The notes under the pieces are model-generated. The model made no database searches, was not told the DNA's origin, and was given only the letters and a program-made list of their open reading frames with translations. From the NCBI GenBank assembly GCA_002104985.1, contig MCGO01000028.1:62001-126000 (forward strand): DNA of 64,000 nucleotides, written 5' to 3'. The position numbers were made by a program, and so were the translations under genes. Source of the stretch: Rhizoclosmatium globosum. Taxonomy: Eukaryota; Chytridiomycota; Chytridiomycetes; Chytridiales; Chytriomycetaceae. The stretch's first letter is position 1, and each line of letters starts with the position of its first letter. Below, piece after piece: positions 50,250 through 62,948 of this stretch.

Positions 50250-52560
50250 ACATTGAGTTTTCAGAATCCTTCTTCCAATTTGCACTCAAGTATGCTTCTG
50301 GAAATCTGCTTGCCAATAATTATTATGCCCCACTTCCAATTGGTTTTGTACTTCCTGGCAATCCTGTTGGCACACCCTACATCCTTCCAGTTGGTGCAGC
50401 CCTTCAGGCACACCAAAACACCTGCCGTTCTGTCACACAAACGATTGCATACAGACTTTGAAAATGCACTTGCTTGCAGATTTATTGCCAATTTAGGCAA
50501 GCTGGCTGAGGAGGTGTGTTGATCTTGTCTGAAATTTACTTTAAATCTTACAACATAATTCAGGTTTTCAACTTTCATTGCTTCCTGCAAGGATACCGAC
50601 CTACCACTGTTATCAAGGCAACTGCAAGACAGAAATATACAATTACCTGACTCCACCATTCGGTGCCCCACTTGCACTTCCTGTAGCAGTTCCACTGGCA
50701 GTGACCAACAATATTGTTGCATTTCTTCTAATCACAGACAGTTTCTTGTTGCCATGCCCTTCAATAACATTCAGCGTGGCTCACACTTTGAAATGAATCT
50801 TATTAGGGCAATGTCAAGAATGGGAAATAATATTTTGGCTTATACCAGAGAGTAAGTTTTTATCTGTCAAGCCTTCATTTGCTAATTTCAAACATAATAC
50901 CATTGAAACAGTCTTATTCGCCCAGATATGGCACTCCTTGGAAGTGAAGCTTGTTTTCCTCTTGCACCTCTTCCAACCAATGCAACCAAAGCTCAAGCAG
51001 TCTTTTGTGGGATAGACTATCGTGTTCTATGGCAATATTTTGTGCCACGACTGAGGGACCTTTTGGGGCCTCCTGCTGTTCCACTTCCTCAACCACAAGG
51101 TGGAGTAAACTTTCCACCTTCACTTGTAGCTGCTGCTGCACATTTCCAGCACATCATTGTACCTGCATTAGGAATAATTAGTCCACCAAATGGGGTTGGA
51201 AGATACAATGGTCATGGAGGGACTTGAGCTGAACATTGTGGCATAATTGGACTGTTTTTTCGAGTTGAATCTGTTCGCTTGAGTTGCCACTTGAGGAATG
51301 ATGTTGATTGTATGTAAAACTTTTATTGCATTGAATAATTCTAAAGGGCCTTATCTTCATATTATCTTTAAACTGATGGCAGAAGCTTTTCATGGGCACT
51401 GAATACCAGACAAGCCTTTGTTCAGAACAATCTTGCAGCAAATGCCAACAGAGTTCCTCACAAAAGTTGGACAGATGATGCAAATTCACTCCCACAAAAT
51501 TATAACTATAACCAATTCATGATAAATGGTCATGGAATGGTGCGTGTGGATCATCACATAAACAATATGGGAATTGTGAATCAAATTCAAGCTGGAATCT
51601 TGGATTCTCACAATGTTATTAGTGTTGACCCAGGTTTGATTTCTGTGTTTGGCTTACTAAATCAGCTTCTAATATTTATTTTACCTATTTAGGTATCAGG
51701 AATGTTGTAACTTGTGTCAATAGTGATATCCAGCTCCAAATCAACAGCATTGTTGCTCCAAATCCATACCTCTGCCTGCACATCCTCCATCACGACAGAT
51801 TATTCTTGTATTCTTGTCCCCAGCATCTAAAGTGGAAGCAGAGCAGTCGTATGAAACACCAGCTGGCTGAACAAGCTCTCATCAATTGCATGGCTTATGC
51901 AAGGCAGGATTGTTCCTGGAGCAAGAAAACTCCGCCGTCGAACACGCCGCTTGAATAATATTCCAGCTTTTTCTGTTGCACCAGTCTATTTTGCTTATGG
52001 AGGTGGATCTTGGAATCACCAGAGACCATGGGCACCTGTTCCCAACAATGTCAGTTTAATGCAATGGTTGGCAATACTAAATATGTGTTTTTCACTCAGA
52101 GAATCAGAGAAAAGGCTGTTCATGAGCACTTTGTGTTTGTTATTGATGAGCATTTGACTTCACAGCGGTCCCATCGTCTCAGTGCTGGTTATGAGGCAGG
52201 AGGTGTGTTCCAATATCCGCTAGTTGTGACAGTAAGTAATCAACAAAGTAAGTCTTAAATTAATGTTGGACTAGGTTCCACGTCCTATTCTTAGATGCCC
52301 CCACAAGAAACGCAAGTTTCAGGATCTTCACTGGAGAAAATACTGCATTGATGATGACAAACAACCAATGCATCCCTTTGTTCCATGCCCTGATCTTACT
52401 ATTTATGGTCTTGTTGTTGAGTGCCCACTCATTCCAGGACCCCCTACTGTATGTATGCTTGTGACTGGTACCAGCACTAACATTTGTTGCTAAGATTGTG
52501 GACAAAGATATTTGTTTCATTACAATCATACTGGTGGTCGACCTGCAGCTTTCATTTAAC
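50250..52560 (+). pseudogene. Fanzor/TnpB-like (OrfB) RuvC nuclease relic
   Basis: Upstream exons (50250-51230) read segments such as YYAPLPIGFVLPGNP and YRVLWQYFVPRLRDL of unknown type. The diagnostic part follows. A segment at about 51400-51635 reads INGHGMVRVDHHINN and ends VISVDPG. After an intron comes IRNVVTCV, together the RuvC-I strand with its Asp. Then, in shifted frames, come RRIVPGARKLRRRTR, VYFAYGGGSW with APVPN (resembling the G-D-G-S-F...P-x-P strand before RuvC-II) and FVFVIDEHLTSQRSHR near 52145 (the D/E-x-x-T-S strand where a zinc ribbon normally begins). The ribbon cysteines and a clear RuvC-III D-R-D were not found. Several shifts show decay. No transposon ends were identified. 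Confidence 0.45.
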
Positions 52561-52935
52561 AGCCCTGGATACATTCCTGATTAACAATACAAAGAAATTT
52601 GGTATGGCCTTGCTTTCCTTATGGCATAATTCTAATTATTTTTTACAGGTATGTTTTTTTCTTTTACCTTCTGTTTTTTTTTAATGTTCTTCTAAAATGT
52701 TAAATACAGTAGTGATTATTCCTTTCTTCCCATGTGTTATCATTTCAATGGCTCTTATCTGTTGAACACAGGAGCCACCATGCTTGTGGAGTTTATCTTG
52801 GCTGAGTGGTTCCATACAGACATCTGCGTTTTCATTATTCTTTCTTTGCAAGCTCAGTATGTTTTACAAGCATTAGGGTTTCACTGTAGTTTTCTTCAAC
52901 CAGTATATTGTTTGTGCAGAGGGTGAACTGCATGA

Positions 52936-53524
52936 GTGACTGAACTTCTAATAACAGATTCACCAGAGGAGGATATGAAGCAGATTCATCTGCAGGGTGT
53001 CTGGGCTGAAGAGTTGTTAGTTCAGTCTGCAGACACTATGATCAATGAATGCAACCCAAGAACTTCAGAGAAACAAGCAGATAAGGCTGGATGGAGTCTA
53101 TCCAGAGCCCCATCGCTGCGCTGATTCACTCTTTGTCATACTTTTAGATTTGTCCATGAAATCTCATTTTCAAGACTGGCTCAACTACTGTCAACGTCAT
53201 GTTTGCCAACCAGATACCTACTGCAATAATGGCAAGAGAGGTTGTAAGTATGGATTTAAGAAGAGTGTGGTAGGAAAAACAAAGTTGACTTTCAAGGAAC
53301 TTCCTGGCGTTTACTGTGATCTGAGCAAAGTTAAACTTGTCAAAGATGTTGTCTCTGGGAAAATGATATCAAGACTTTTTTTTGCAAAACGCGGTGACCA
53401 TGGAATCCATTCACTGTTTTACTTTGGCCTTCAATTTGAAGGTAAAGCTTTTCCAACAATACTTTTGTTGCAAACTTCTTCACACAGTCTGTGCTGTGAC
53501 AAAGGTCAATTTTTTCACAAATAA
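52936..53524 (+). pseudogene. Possible Helitron-type fragment
   Basis: The frame 53045-53524 contains LNYCQRHVCQPDTYC and RGCKYGFKKSVVGKT. This resembles the H-x-C...Y-C...C-x-x-G-F-P signature between Rep and helicase in Helitron proteins. Neither the Rep His-x-His nor the helicase Walker motifs are visible nearby, and upstream frames are interrupted. It may instead be an unrelated Cys-rich domain. Confidence 0.25.
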
Positions 53525-53529
53525 CATGC

Positions 53530-55550
53530 AAATGTGGTCTGAAATTTTGAACATAATGCATGGTAAGTTTTACAATGAGCAATACGCTTTGAAATTGTAA
53601 TCCAATGATTTAATGTCACACTGAAGTTTTTCTGGGATGACTACCAGCGCAGAAATGACGACAAATTGTAAGGAAGTGCCAATATGATTTGCACTTGAAT
53701 TCTGTCAGCAGTACTGAATTTTGGCACCAAATTTGCAACGATCTTGGTTGGATCAAGGATCTGCTTAAACTTTCCACAATCGCAATCATGTGAGTATGCT
53801 GTTTGTTGATTGTGTGATCTGACAGCTTTTGTAGGATTTGAGAGAGGTGGCGTCTTGTAGCTGAAAGCCAAGTGGATGTGGGCCAGTCCCTTGTATGTTT
53901 CCTATCTTATTGGGTACATAGTAACTTCCCAAAAGGCCACTCTGACGCTGCCTACTTTGAAGCACACTCTGTTCTTGTTGATGCATACAAAGATGAAATG
54001 GACGCAGTTCTGGAGGTTCTTGACTGTAAAATACAGTGGGTTTTCCAACAGTGACAGAGGCATGTGTATCCATCTTTGGCTGAATCTAATCAGAAATTCT
54101 TGGATTGTATGACTGTTCGGGGGGACAAAAAATGACTGAGTTGTGTCAACTTGCTCAAAACCTCCCCAAATTTTTTCATATACAAGCTTTACCAGAATCT
54201 TTGCATCACTTCCATTCCAAGCCCTTACATCACTATATCTTTCAAAATCCTTCCAATCCCTACTTGTCACTCTGCCTAAAACCTGTTCTATAGTCCTCAA
54301 GTCTTAGTGAGTCAGATTCTGAGCTTGGTTGTTGATAAGGCTGGGATTGATGGACTTGAGATATCTGCTTCACTACAACTTGCATTGTGTCTGCAATTTT
54401 AACAAAGAACTTGACAGATCCAAGACTTTGTTGACATATCCATGTTGACACTTCCAATTATTTTCTCAGAATCAACTCAGAACTGATCCTCAACAGCCAG
54501 TTGTCTCAACAGCGTCATCAAAGAAACAAACCCTGCTGCACCACAATACTATGCATACCCTAACCCATTCAGCAGCCTTGCCTCATGGGAGAGGGTATTT
54601 GATGAAGAGCCACTGATTCTTAAGTAACTGGAGTTCTGACAGCACCTGTCTTTGATAGACTGGGGAATAACCACGTTGACAAGCTACAAAATGCTTATAT
54701 AAATGGAGCCAAATTAAAACTGGATTGTAGTCAAACATGGAAAACTGGCAACCAGGTACATAGTGTATCGGCATTAAGGAGAGATGTGATATAACAAGTA
54801 TTTTGGGAATGTTGCTTGCTCAACAATTTTTGGTGTTGAAAGTGATTGAAGTTGGGGTGGTGGACGTAGTAGTGGTGGTTGTGGTAAAGGAGATAGTGGT
54901 AGACAAGGAGTCCTTGAATACAATTTCTTTGCAGCTTTTTGGACTTCATCCAGCTTCTGTTCTGCAGCCACTGAGGCATGGAACAACACTTCAAACATAA
55001 CAGTTTCATACGTTCCACTGTTCCACTGCCGTATGAATTCAACCTCCAAACTATTCACGCAAACATTCTCAAGATTTTTGTGAAGCACAGCCAGTGTCTG
55101 TTAAATTTTTCAAGTTGATCATAGGGAAACAGCACAATACTGCTAATGAGAGCCCAACATAAAAGGTTTGCACTGAACTCTGTATCTCCCAAACCACAAC
55201 ACACTGATCAAAACTTGCTGAATGGAGAGTCTATAAGCGAAGACAACAGGGTACTGGTTAAAGCCTAGTTTAGAATACAGTGGCCACCAACTTGACTCAT
55301 CAAGGAAAAGAGTCTTTTTTCAAACCTGGGCTAATGAATGCTCCATCTTGTAGAGCATGCTGAAATTCATTAGTGGTAGCATGAGAATTATATTTGGTTG
55401 TGATTTAAATGAGTAGTTAGCTTCCGATGTTTGCATTGTCAGGGCCAATTTACTAATTAAATCCAAACTTTTGGCCAACCCGTTTTCCCCGCAAACTCCC
55501 GTATTATACACTGCTAATGAACAAAGCCTCTTCATTAAGGTAATTGAGGG
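53530..55550. other. AT-rich stretch, decayed minus-strand frames
   Basis: The minus strand carries readings at 54300-53900 (RTIEQVLGRVTSRDWKDF) and 55088-54774 (SLEVEFIRQWNSGTYETV and a Pro-rich tail) with coding-like composition but several breaks. I do not recognise a family, and no exon structure holds across them. Confidence 0.3.
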
Positions 55551-55554
55551 TGCT

Positions 55555-55828
55555 CCAGAGGCAATTCCGTATGTAAATTCTGCTGAAGGATTGGTCAGGA
55601 ACAAGCGTTATCAAAGGAGATGTTTCAGGCTGATTGATGCATACCATAAGGGTTGTTCTCTTGCCTTAGCTGAGTTTGCAGCAGAGAAGTACAAAAGCCA
55701 TAGAATGATTCCCACAGAAGCTGTACTGAGTGAAATTCAGAAAATTTAATGATTAATTCATCTTTTATTTTGGAAAGATGAATCGTTTTATAAAAATTTT
55801 GGGTCGAAAATTTTGGCCACACTTGATG
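55555..55828. repeat. 274-bp direct repeat, first copy
   Basis: Near-identical to 57383-57657. It encodes, on the plus strand, RLIDAYHKGCSLALAEF and KYKSHRMIP followed by a stop, then an AT-rich tail with AATTTTGGCCACACTTGATG. The coding part resembles the segment that precedes the DDE domain in the transposase found between the copies. Confidence 0.9.
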
Positions 55829-55931
55829 TCGGCGCCGCCATACTGCTCAACACAACAATACAATACCTGCCCGTGGATCAAAAACTCTCCATAAATATTT
55901 TCCAATTCCTTCAAAACGTTTTCCATTAAAT

Positions 55932-57290
55932 TTGATTTGTGGTCACAACAAGCTTCAACTTCAAGTTGTGTCTGCCCAGCTTGCAGATCGAATCAAAACA
56001 CTGACAAATGATCGCAAATCTAAGAATGAGTTTGGCGATATGGCTCTTACTGATCTTCCGAGACTAATGGCTGTAAATTCATACGTGAAGCTTATTTTGG
56101 AAGGAAAACAGCGGATTGAAGCATCGGAAATTGTTCAAAAGTTGTGTTGTCACGTGGACTTTGGGGTGCACGGATTTTGGGTGGCTGGGCCAATATTTAC
56201 TGCATAACCTTATGCTGCCAATGATTCATCAAGGAAACCACATCAAAGTTAAAAGTTTGATCCATGATGAGGATGTTCGAGCTGCTTGTCGCACGTTCTT
56301 GAGGTCTGTAAAACCTGATGAACAGTCTTTCCAGAAATGGAAAGAATATGTGAATTTTGAGCTACTTCCTGTTTATGCCAATCTCACAGCAAAGACAGGA
56401 TTCAAAGTTACAACTTTGGACCGCTGGTTGTCAATATTAGGCTTTGATTACACTCAAATCAAAAAAGATGTTTATGAAGACGGTCATGAGCGTTCTGATG
56501 TTGTGGCTTATCGTGGACCATATTGTGCTGAGCTCTTGGCTTTACTTCCACGTTCAACTCAGTGGGAGGAGCAAAATGGTGGTTTGGTTGAAGTTCCTCC
56601 AGTTTTGGTTCCTGGGGAGGAAGAAATTGTCTTTGTTGTTCAAGATGAAAGTGCGTTTGCTGCCAACAATGGGAAAAAACTTGTTTATCTGCAACACGGT
56701 GAAAATGTTTTGCGGCCTAAGGGAAATGGAAAGTCTTTGATGATTTCTGGATTCAACTGCCAATGTCATGGACTTTTTTATCACATCAATTAGTCCAGGT
56801 AAAAACTCTGATGGTTGGTGGACTTGTGAAAACTTGATTGACTGATTGGGTGATGCAATCAAGGAATTTGATTGAATCCACCCAAACAAGACAGGGGTTT
56901 GAATATTTGATCATTCAATGAATCACTTGAAAAAACCTTGGAGTCAGATGATTTGCCATCAAAGGATAATGGAAAGGATGCACCAAAGATGAGACCTGGA
57001 TGGTTTGAGACTGAGGATGGTGAAAGAATTATTCAGCAAATGCAGTTTGATGATGGAAAACCAAAGGAATTGGTTACTCTTTTGGCTGAAAGACTTGGAT
57101 CAAAATAAGTTCCAAGGCTTTGAAATTGTACTCAAATTCCATGTGAGGATGTTTTTCCATTTGGTTGTTGTAAAGTTTATGCACTTTCGCATTTTCATGA
57201 TTTTTTGGAGCAGAAGACAATGCTTGAAGAAGCCTTTGCTGATGTCAGCACATGATGAAGCTCAACCTAAAGTTTCACTGTGAGTTGTCT
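55932..57290 (+). pseudogene. DDE-type transposase relic (DGHER family)
   Basis: The first frame (55932-56205) is the N-terminal helical part. A shift leads to 56200-56793 with HIKVKSLIHDEDVRAACR, LDRWLSILGFDY, VYEDGHERSDVVAYR and VVQDESAFAANNGKKL, then NVLRPKGNGKSLM. These are hallmark motifs of a large fungal transposase family, and the Asp in Q-D-E-S is a catalytic candidate. Broken pieces continue: DGWWTCENLI near 56810, WFETEDGERIIQQM near 57005 and HDFLEQKTMLEEAF near 57205. Several stops and shifts inactivate it. It lies between two copies of a 274-bp direct repeat. Confidence 0.65.
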
Positions 57291-57382
57291 TGAATTGAAA
57301 ACGTGTGCGTGTGGGGTGACATGAAATGCTTTACTTGAACGAACTGCTCCTATATAGCTTTACAGCCTTGAGGGAAACTCTT

Positions 57383-57657
57383 CCAGAGGCAATTCCGTAT
57401 GTAAATTCTGCTGAAGGATTGGTCAGGAACAAGCGTTATCAAAGAAGATGTTTCAGGCTGATTGATGCATACCATAAGGGTTGTTCTCTTGCCTTAGCTG
57501 AGTTTGCAGCAGAGAAGTACAAAAGCCATAGAATGATTCCCACAGAAGCTGTACTGAGTGAAATTCAGAAAATTTAATGATTAATTTCATCTTTTATTTT
57601 GGAAAGACGAATTGTTTTGCAAAAATTTTGGTCCCAAAATTTTGGCCACACTTGATG
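57383..57657. repeat. 275-bp direct repeat, second copy
   Basis: Same content as 55555-55828, including the short frame ending LSEIQKI and the AT-rich tail. Only a handful of differences are visible, so the duplication is recent compared with the decayed transposase between the copies. Confidence 0.9.
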
Positions 57658-58096
57658 AGTTAAGTCGGTGGCCACTGTAGTCTTTGGAGACAACAATAGT
57701 GGGACCAATAGCAAAATACTTTGAACACAATGGTGAGATGGAAAAAACAACGGTCCAGAATAGGAATCAAGTTCAACAACAAGAAACTCAGCAACCACTA
57801 TCTGAGTGAGAGAGATGACACTTCAACAGAGTAGCAGGAGTTTGAGCAGGAACAGTGGCTGGTAATTTGGCAGAAAATGGTAGACATGGAGAATAGATGG
57901 GGATTTGGCCTTTGGACGGGTAGGGGTGAGGGTCCTGACACGTTATTGGGGGTGGCAGTTACCAGTTGATTGAGATGGCAACAATTCACTACTTGATGGC
58001 TGTAGCAGTTTACTGATTGAGCCATGGTTTGGCTGTTGTAATCTCATAAAAATATGGCTCCAATGCAGTTGTAAAAGCTTTCAAAATTTAATTATA

Positions 58097-58366
58097 TTGG
58101 AAGACACAGGGAATGAAAGTGCAAAGGTCCAACACATGTTTGAATCGAAAAAAATGGAGATAAAATATTTGAAATCCACTGGCAAAAGCAAAGCCTCAAA
58201 AAGGAAAGACATGGATACACAAGACAGTGACAAGAGCCAAACCAAATTCAACCAGACTACCAAAGACTCATTCCATTTTTGTTTTGAATGCTCCCCAAGA
58301 GAGTGCTACTGCGCCATTGCAATCCAGAAGAGTTTCCAATTGGCAGCAGCCTCTGGGGTTGTGTAA
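58097..58366 (+). CDS. Hypothetical Lys/Ser-rich small protein
   Basis: The 89-codon frame is rich in Lys, Ser and Asp, with a short Cys patch (CFECSPRECYC) near the end. No domain is recognised. It could be a terminal fragment of a decayed element in this AT-rich stretch. Confidence 0.25.
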   Translation: MEDTGNESAKVQHMFESKKMEIKYLKSTGKSKASKRKDMDTQDSDKSQTKFNQTTKDSFHFCFECSPRECYCAIAIQKSFQLAAASGVV

Positions 58367-58369
58367 AGC

Positions 58370-59890
58370 AATGAAATATGTTTAAATTCGCAGCACATTT
58401 TACCAAATTGAGAAGTTAGGTATATATATCTATCCACCAAAAAAAAGAGGGGTTAAGGTAAGGAGAAAGATGAAGGAAAAGGAAGGGAGAGAAGGAAGAA
58501 GCATCCAGGGACAAATGTCTTTTTTTTGAATAAAACGAGAGTTAGTGATGGCTCTGCTTGACTTTGGTACGTATACATGGTAATACTTTTAGGGACTCTC
58601 TTGAAGCTTTCCTATTGGGTACAACACCCTATGTTTGTTTTTTTTACATTGCCGCAAGCACTCCTTAGGCCAGGATTTGATCTTTTCTTTTGGCTGGATC
58701 ATAACCCTTTTGCAGAAATGGCCATACGGTGGGTGTTGCAAACAAATATGGTTTGGTACAGCCTTTTGGAGTATCTTGAATGGTAACATTGACAGATGAT
58801 TGAAACGAGGATCTGATTTGAATTTGTTTGCAATCTCTAATTAAAATGGATGCAATACTTTAGTACTTAAGAATTTCATGCCGAACCAATACCTGGATGA
58901 CAACAATACAAATCAATCCGGTACAGACTCGCGGGGCGTTCAGCCATGTGCTTCTTCACCAATATTTAATTCCATTCAAATCGGAGTTGTCATATTGCGT
59001 CTTAAATAAACTGTCTAAACAAAATATTGAAGACTGTTAAACCATTTAGCTTTGGATTTAAGAGACCACTTCATCATTAAGTTTGTTTCTGTACTCATGT
59101 ATTTGTCAAAAACAAATCATAACTTAACCAAACTCCAATTGTTTAAGTCGCCACTGACTTGCTTTCCATAAAAGTAAGCAGGGAATTCATTTTGGTGCCA
59201 ATACTATGATTATCTCCCTGTTTGCTGCAACGAAGAAATTATCTGCCCATGTGAGGGCATAGATAAAATGTGTCTTGCCTTCCTTGATGATTAAAGCCAA
59301 CGGCATAGAAATTCTGTTTACTTTCAATTGATTACAGAGCTCAATCTCGTGGTTCCATATGAGTGAATGTTGATGCTGCTGTCATTGATGCACTGCAAAC
59401 CTCATGTGCGCAGTTTGAGGAGTACTATTTCATGACCACAGAATAACAACTTGTTGGACTCTGCGGATTACGACCTCGGCATGTGTAGACTTAATAGGAA
59501 TTTGGGAAACTTATTCTTATTAGAATACTAATCTTAATAGAACAATTTAAACGCCAGGAAAAACACCTGAGACCTCCAATCACAAATACAATCAGAAATA
59601 TCCCATCTCCACCTATCAGCCTCTGCTTGCTTATCCCTTGAACACATATGTGAGTGATATAGATGCTGATTGAAGTGTCGATTGAACTTGGATCTTGATT
59701 GAAGTCTTGTCCTACTTAAGATTGCACGTGTTTCCTATCTTTCTTGCATTCAGCTTGTAAACCCTAAAATTAATTATTCAACACAACTCATCAATGTAGA
59801 ATCCAATCCAAATTGTTAACCATCAACTTATTTCACAAGTACTAGTAAACAAGGATCCACAACGTCATTGAGTAGCCAAGAGACTTCAAC
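58370..59890. other. AT-rich, no supportable gene
   Basis: Only short frames on both strands. A purine run lies at 58440-58500. No tRNA, repeat or motif is recognised. Confidence 0.5.
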
Positions 59891-60400
59891 ATGTCACACA
59901 ATTTCTGGTACCAAAGACAACTTCCTTGCTTCAAGCCTATGATTGAGCATCAGGTTGCCAGTTACATTGAGAAGACAAACAAGTGCCTTGAAAAGAATAA
60001 TCCAAAACCAAAAATCACACAGGTGAGTATGTATTAACAAAGTTAACACCACACTCTTGAAGAAAAATGGGTTCCCTATTATATCCTGTACGGGTCTGCG
60101 CCTTTTCAATTGACAAAAACCCAACTGCGATTTGATACACCGCCCCCCACCGTCCGTTGTAGCATCCTCCAATTTGGCACAGGTATTGTTTGCCCTAATT
60201 CACAGGTTTTCTCTGTCCCCGATTTTTCAGAACATGACGAAAGCGTAATTAATCAAGTAGGAAAACAACTTGAAACGGAGGCGTATGCTTTCCTGGAGTT
60301 GACAAGCCTTTCGATTACAACCATTATTGAATCTCAAAGTTGCAAGACAACCGGTCAACTTTTTCGTTACAACTTACCAGAGCAATCTGTACATTTTTGA
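59891..60400 (+). CDS. Hypothetical protein, probable two exons
   Basis: Exon 1 (59891-60022) encodes 44 residues from an ATG, NFWYQRQLPCFKP onward, and ends at a GTGAGT donor. A downstream frame (about 60040-60400) reads YYILYGSAPFQLTKTQ, CSILQFGTGIVCPN and LETEAYAFLELTSLS to the stop at 60400. The connecting intron is uncertain: a short one ending near 60050, or read-through with a different acceptor. The family is not recognised. It converges with Cactin, whose stop is at 60505, about 100 bases away. Confidence 0.4.
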
Positions 60401-60504
60401 AGACAACCGGGTGAATCTAGTGGCAATTTACAACCCTCTTTTTACTTGTAAGGAACCAATAAAAAGAAAAGAAGATATAACCCTTTTTTAAAGAACACAA
60501 TAAA

Positions 60505-62920
60505 CTACCGTCTGTAAAACTGTCGTTTGAAATGGAAATGCAACTGCAACACTCCTCGATCAAAGGAGCTTCGGAATCCGTTTTTGTGACTGTACTCCCA
60601 TTCCTTCTTGACGATACGGAAAGCAATATCTTCATACGGAGCAGACGCAATGAAACGAAGAATCACAGTGTCGGGGTATCCTTCGTCTTTTTCGATTCTG
60701 TAGGTTGGTGTCTTTGTCTTGTCAATCAAGTCAGGATAGAAAATATTGAATTTGTAGCCTTGCACAACCTATCATTATGGGTGAGTATTTGATGCATATC
60801 AAGAAGTCAAAACAAATATACCTTAGGCGGTGGATTATCACTGTCGTAGTGAGTCTGGTTATACTTGTTCCATTCAAATCCAGTATGAACACGGTTGAAG
60901 AATCGCGGTTTTCGTGGACGGTACTTGTCCTGCCAAAGATATGTTGTTTTGTCAACAGCCAACTTTGCTTCTTCAGTAAATGCTTCCTCGTCTTCTTCCA
61001 TTTCGTCAGCTGCATGTTTGATGAAGGCTTCTTCGAACGCGACAGATTCTTTGGAAGTATCCGTTGAGGAGGCAGCTTCTGCTGCGGCTTTAGCAATTTC
61101 TTGAAGGATAGCACGACGTCGGTTCATCTATAGACAGAGTTACTTCAACAACATATGAAAAGATAAAAAACGTACCAAATCCTCATAGTCTTCATCTTCA
61201 TCCAGTATCTCCAAGGTGCGATCCTCTCTCATCAAGTCATCTGTAATCAAAGGACTCATGCTTGGATCGTACTTTTCGACAAATCCTTCTTCGTGCTTTG
61301 CAATTGCATTGGATTCCGCATCCCATGCGCTTCGTGCAGCAGACACAGATTCCATTTCCTTCAATGCCTTGGCAGCTTTCTCAGCAGCCTCTTTGGCAGC
61401 AGCCGCAGAGGAGCCCACCAACAGTGATCGTCCCAACTTGACAGGAACTTTATCTGCTGAAACAGATGCCGTCGCAGAGGTTTTCATGTAAGCTGGGGGA
61501 GCGTATCCACTACTACTACTTCCACCACCACCACTACCATCAGCTTTTGTAGCAGCAGCCTGCTCCTTCAGACTCTTCAATCGCACTTCCAAGAAGCCCT
61601 TATGCATATCCCTTAACCGCGCTTTTGCCTTCCAAACAACGAGAGCCTTCAACACTGCCTCCCAAAACTCAACATCGACAGGGCCACTCTCTCCAGAGAG
61701 ACGACGTTCTACTTGTCCTTGGATAGTCTGCAGCTGTGCATACGTTTTGTTGCTCAACATGGCTGTAATGTCTTCTTGTACACCAATTTCGTGTTTACTC
61801 ATACGTCCGCGGACACCACGCAATTCATCACGTTGTCGCTCGAGTCGCCGCAATTCGTCGTCGCAAACAATAAGAAGGGATTCCCAGAAGGGTTTGTTTT
61901 CGGGGTTTGTCTCAAGTTCCCGATACAAGAGGATATCTTTGTGTAAGTCTTGGACTTCATCGAGATTCAGGTTGTTGAAAATAAGGTATGGTTCGTCGGT
62001 ATCCATTTCGTAGCCGAGAGCATTGAATTCTTGAGCTAATTCCGTGTCTGTTGCGAGTGATACATTGATGGCGAGCAGATCAATTGGCTTTGCTCGTCCT
62101 TCTGAGATACGAATTTTTGCACTGAATAAGAAAGGGAATTAGTTGTTGTAGGAAGAGAGTGAGTATGGCGGCTCTAATCAGAGTTGGTTCAACATACCGA
62201 GTCTTTGCTTGCTGCCAGTGAAAGACATCTTCTCTGCGTTCCCAGTCTCCAAGAGCTTCGCGATCTTGTTCTCGTCGCAGCCGGGCTTGTTCCTGTTCTC
62301 TGAGTTGGAGATCAAGTTCGCGTTGATTTCGTAATGCTTTCAGGCGTTCGAGTTCGGTCTGTCAGTTGAAGAGTAAGTTGAAAGGATGTTTTGATTGATT
62401 GTTTGAATTTGTTTTTGGAAACTTGAAGTGTTTGCGCAGTTCAAATGCAATGTGAGTTGTACCTCGACTTCGCCCCGCTTTTCCTGGTCTCGTCGGAGTC
62501 GGTCTTCCGTTGAAACGCCGTCCTTCATTTCCTTTTCGCGCTTCTTGACCCACACAAACTTTGAGTGGAGCTTTGTGTCTCCAAAGGGATTGTCTGCGTT
62601 TGAATAGCCGAGCTGCGCAGCCATTTGTTCTGCAATCTGAGCTTCTTTTTGGACTTGGAGTTCTTGTTTGAGGAGCTAGTAGGATTGTATTGGATTGGAT
62701 TGGATTGGATTGGATTGGATTGGATTGGATGTGAGTAGTTGGTTAAATCAAGTGCAAGTACAAGTAGAAGGTAGAAGGTAGTTACCGCCTTGTCCTCCTT
62801 CCGTTTTGCTCTCTTTCTGTCTCTTTCCGCATCTGAATCACTACTGCTATCAGACGAGTCGTGTCGCTTGTGCTTCTTCTTCTTGTCCTTGTCTTTCTTC
62901 TTCTTCTTGTCTGAACCCAT
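60505..62920 (-). CDS. Cactin, spliceosome-associated protein
   Basis: Minus-strand exons are 62786-62920, 62463-62675, 62198-62358, 61176-62121, 60822-61127 and 60505-60768, giving 674 residues with all six phases consistent. The N-terminus is Lys-rich, with a Ser/Asp stretch and RDRKRAKRKE. The conserved mid domain follows (NPFGD, FVWVKKREKEM, GRAKPIDLLAIN). The hallmark C-terminal domain is exceptionally conserved: WQDKYRPRKPRFFNRVHTG, WNKYNQTHYDSDNPPPK, YKFNIFYPDLIDK and GVLQLHFHFKRQFYRR. Cactin acts in the nucleus in pre-mRNA splicing. Intron 1 holds a GGATT-type pentanucleotide array. The ATG lies 28 bases from the start of the divergent tyrosyl-tRNA synthetase gene. Confidence 0.95.
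62683..62731. repeat. Pentanucleotide array (ATTGG)n in Cactin intron 1
   Basis: About nine copies of TTGGA read on the plus strand, within the 110-base first intron (62676-62785), which is about twice the length of most introns in the window. Confidence 0.9.
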
Positions 62921-62948
62921 TCTTTCGATTCTTTTCTTTTCCAAACAA
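62921..62948. promoter_or_regulatory. 28-bp gap between divergent Cactin and TyrRS start codons
   Basis: The two ATGs are at 62920 (minus) and 62949 (plus). The gap is pyrimidine-rich on the plus strand (TTCTTTCGATTCTTTTC). Any bidirectional promoter must therefore overlap coding sequence, or the mRNAs have very short leaders. Confidence 0.7.
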
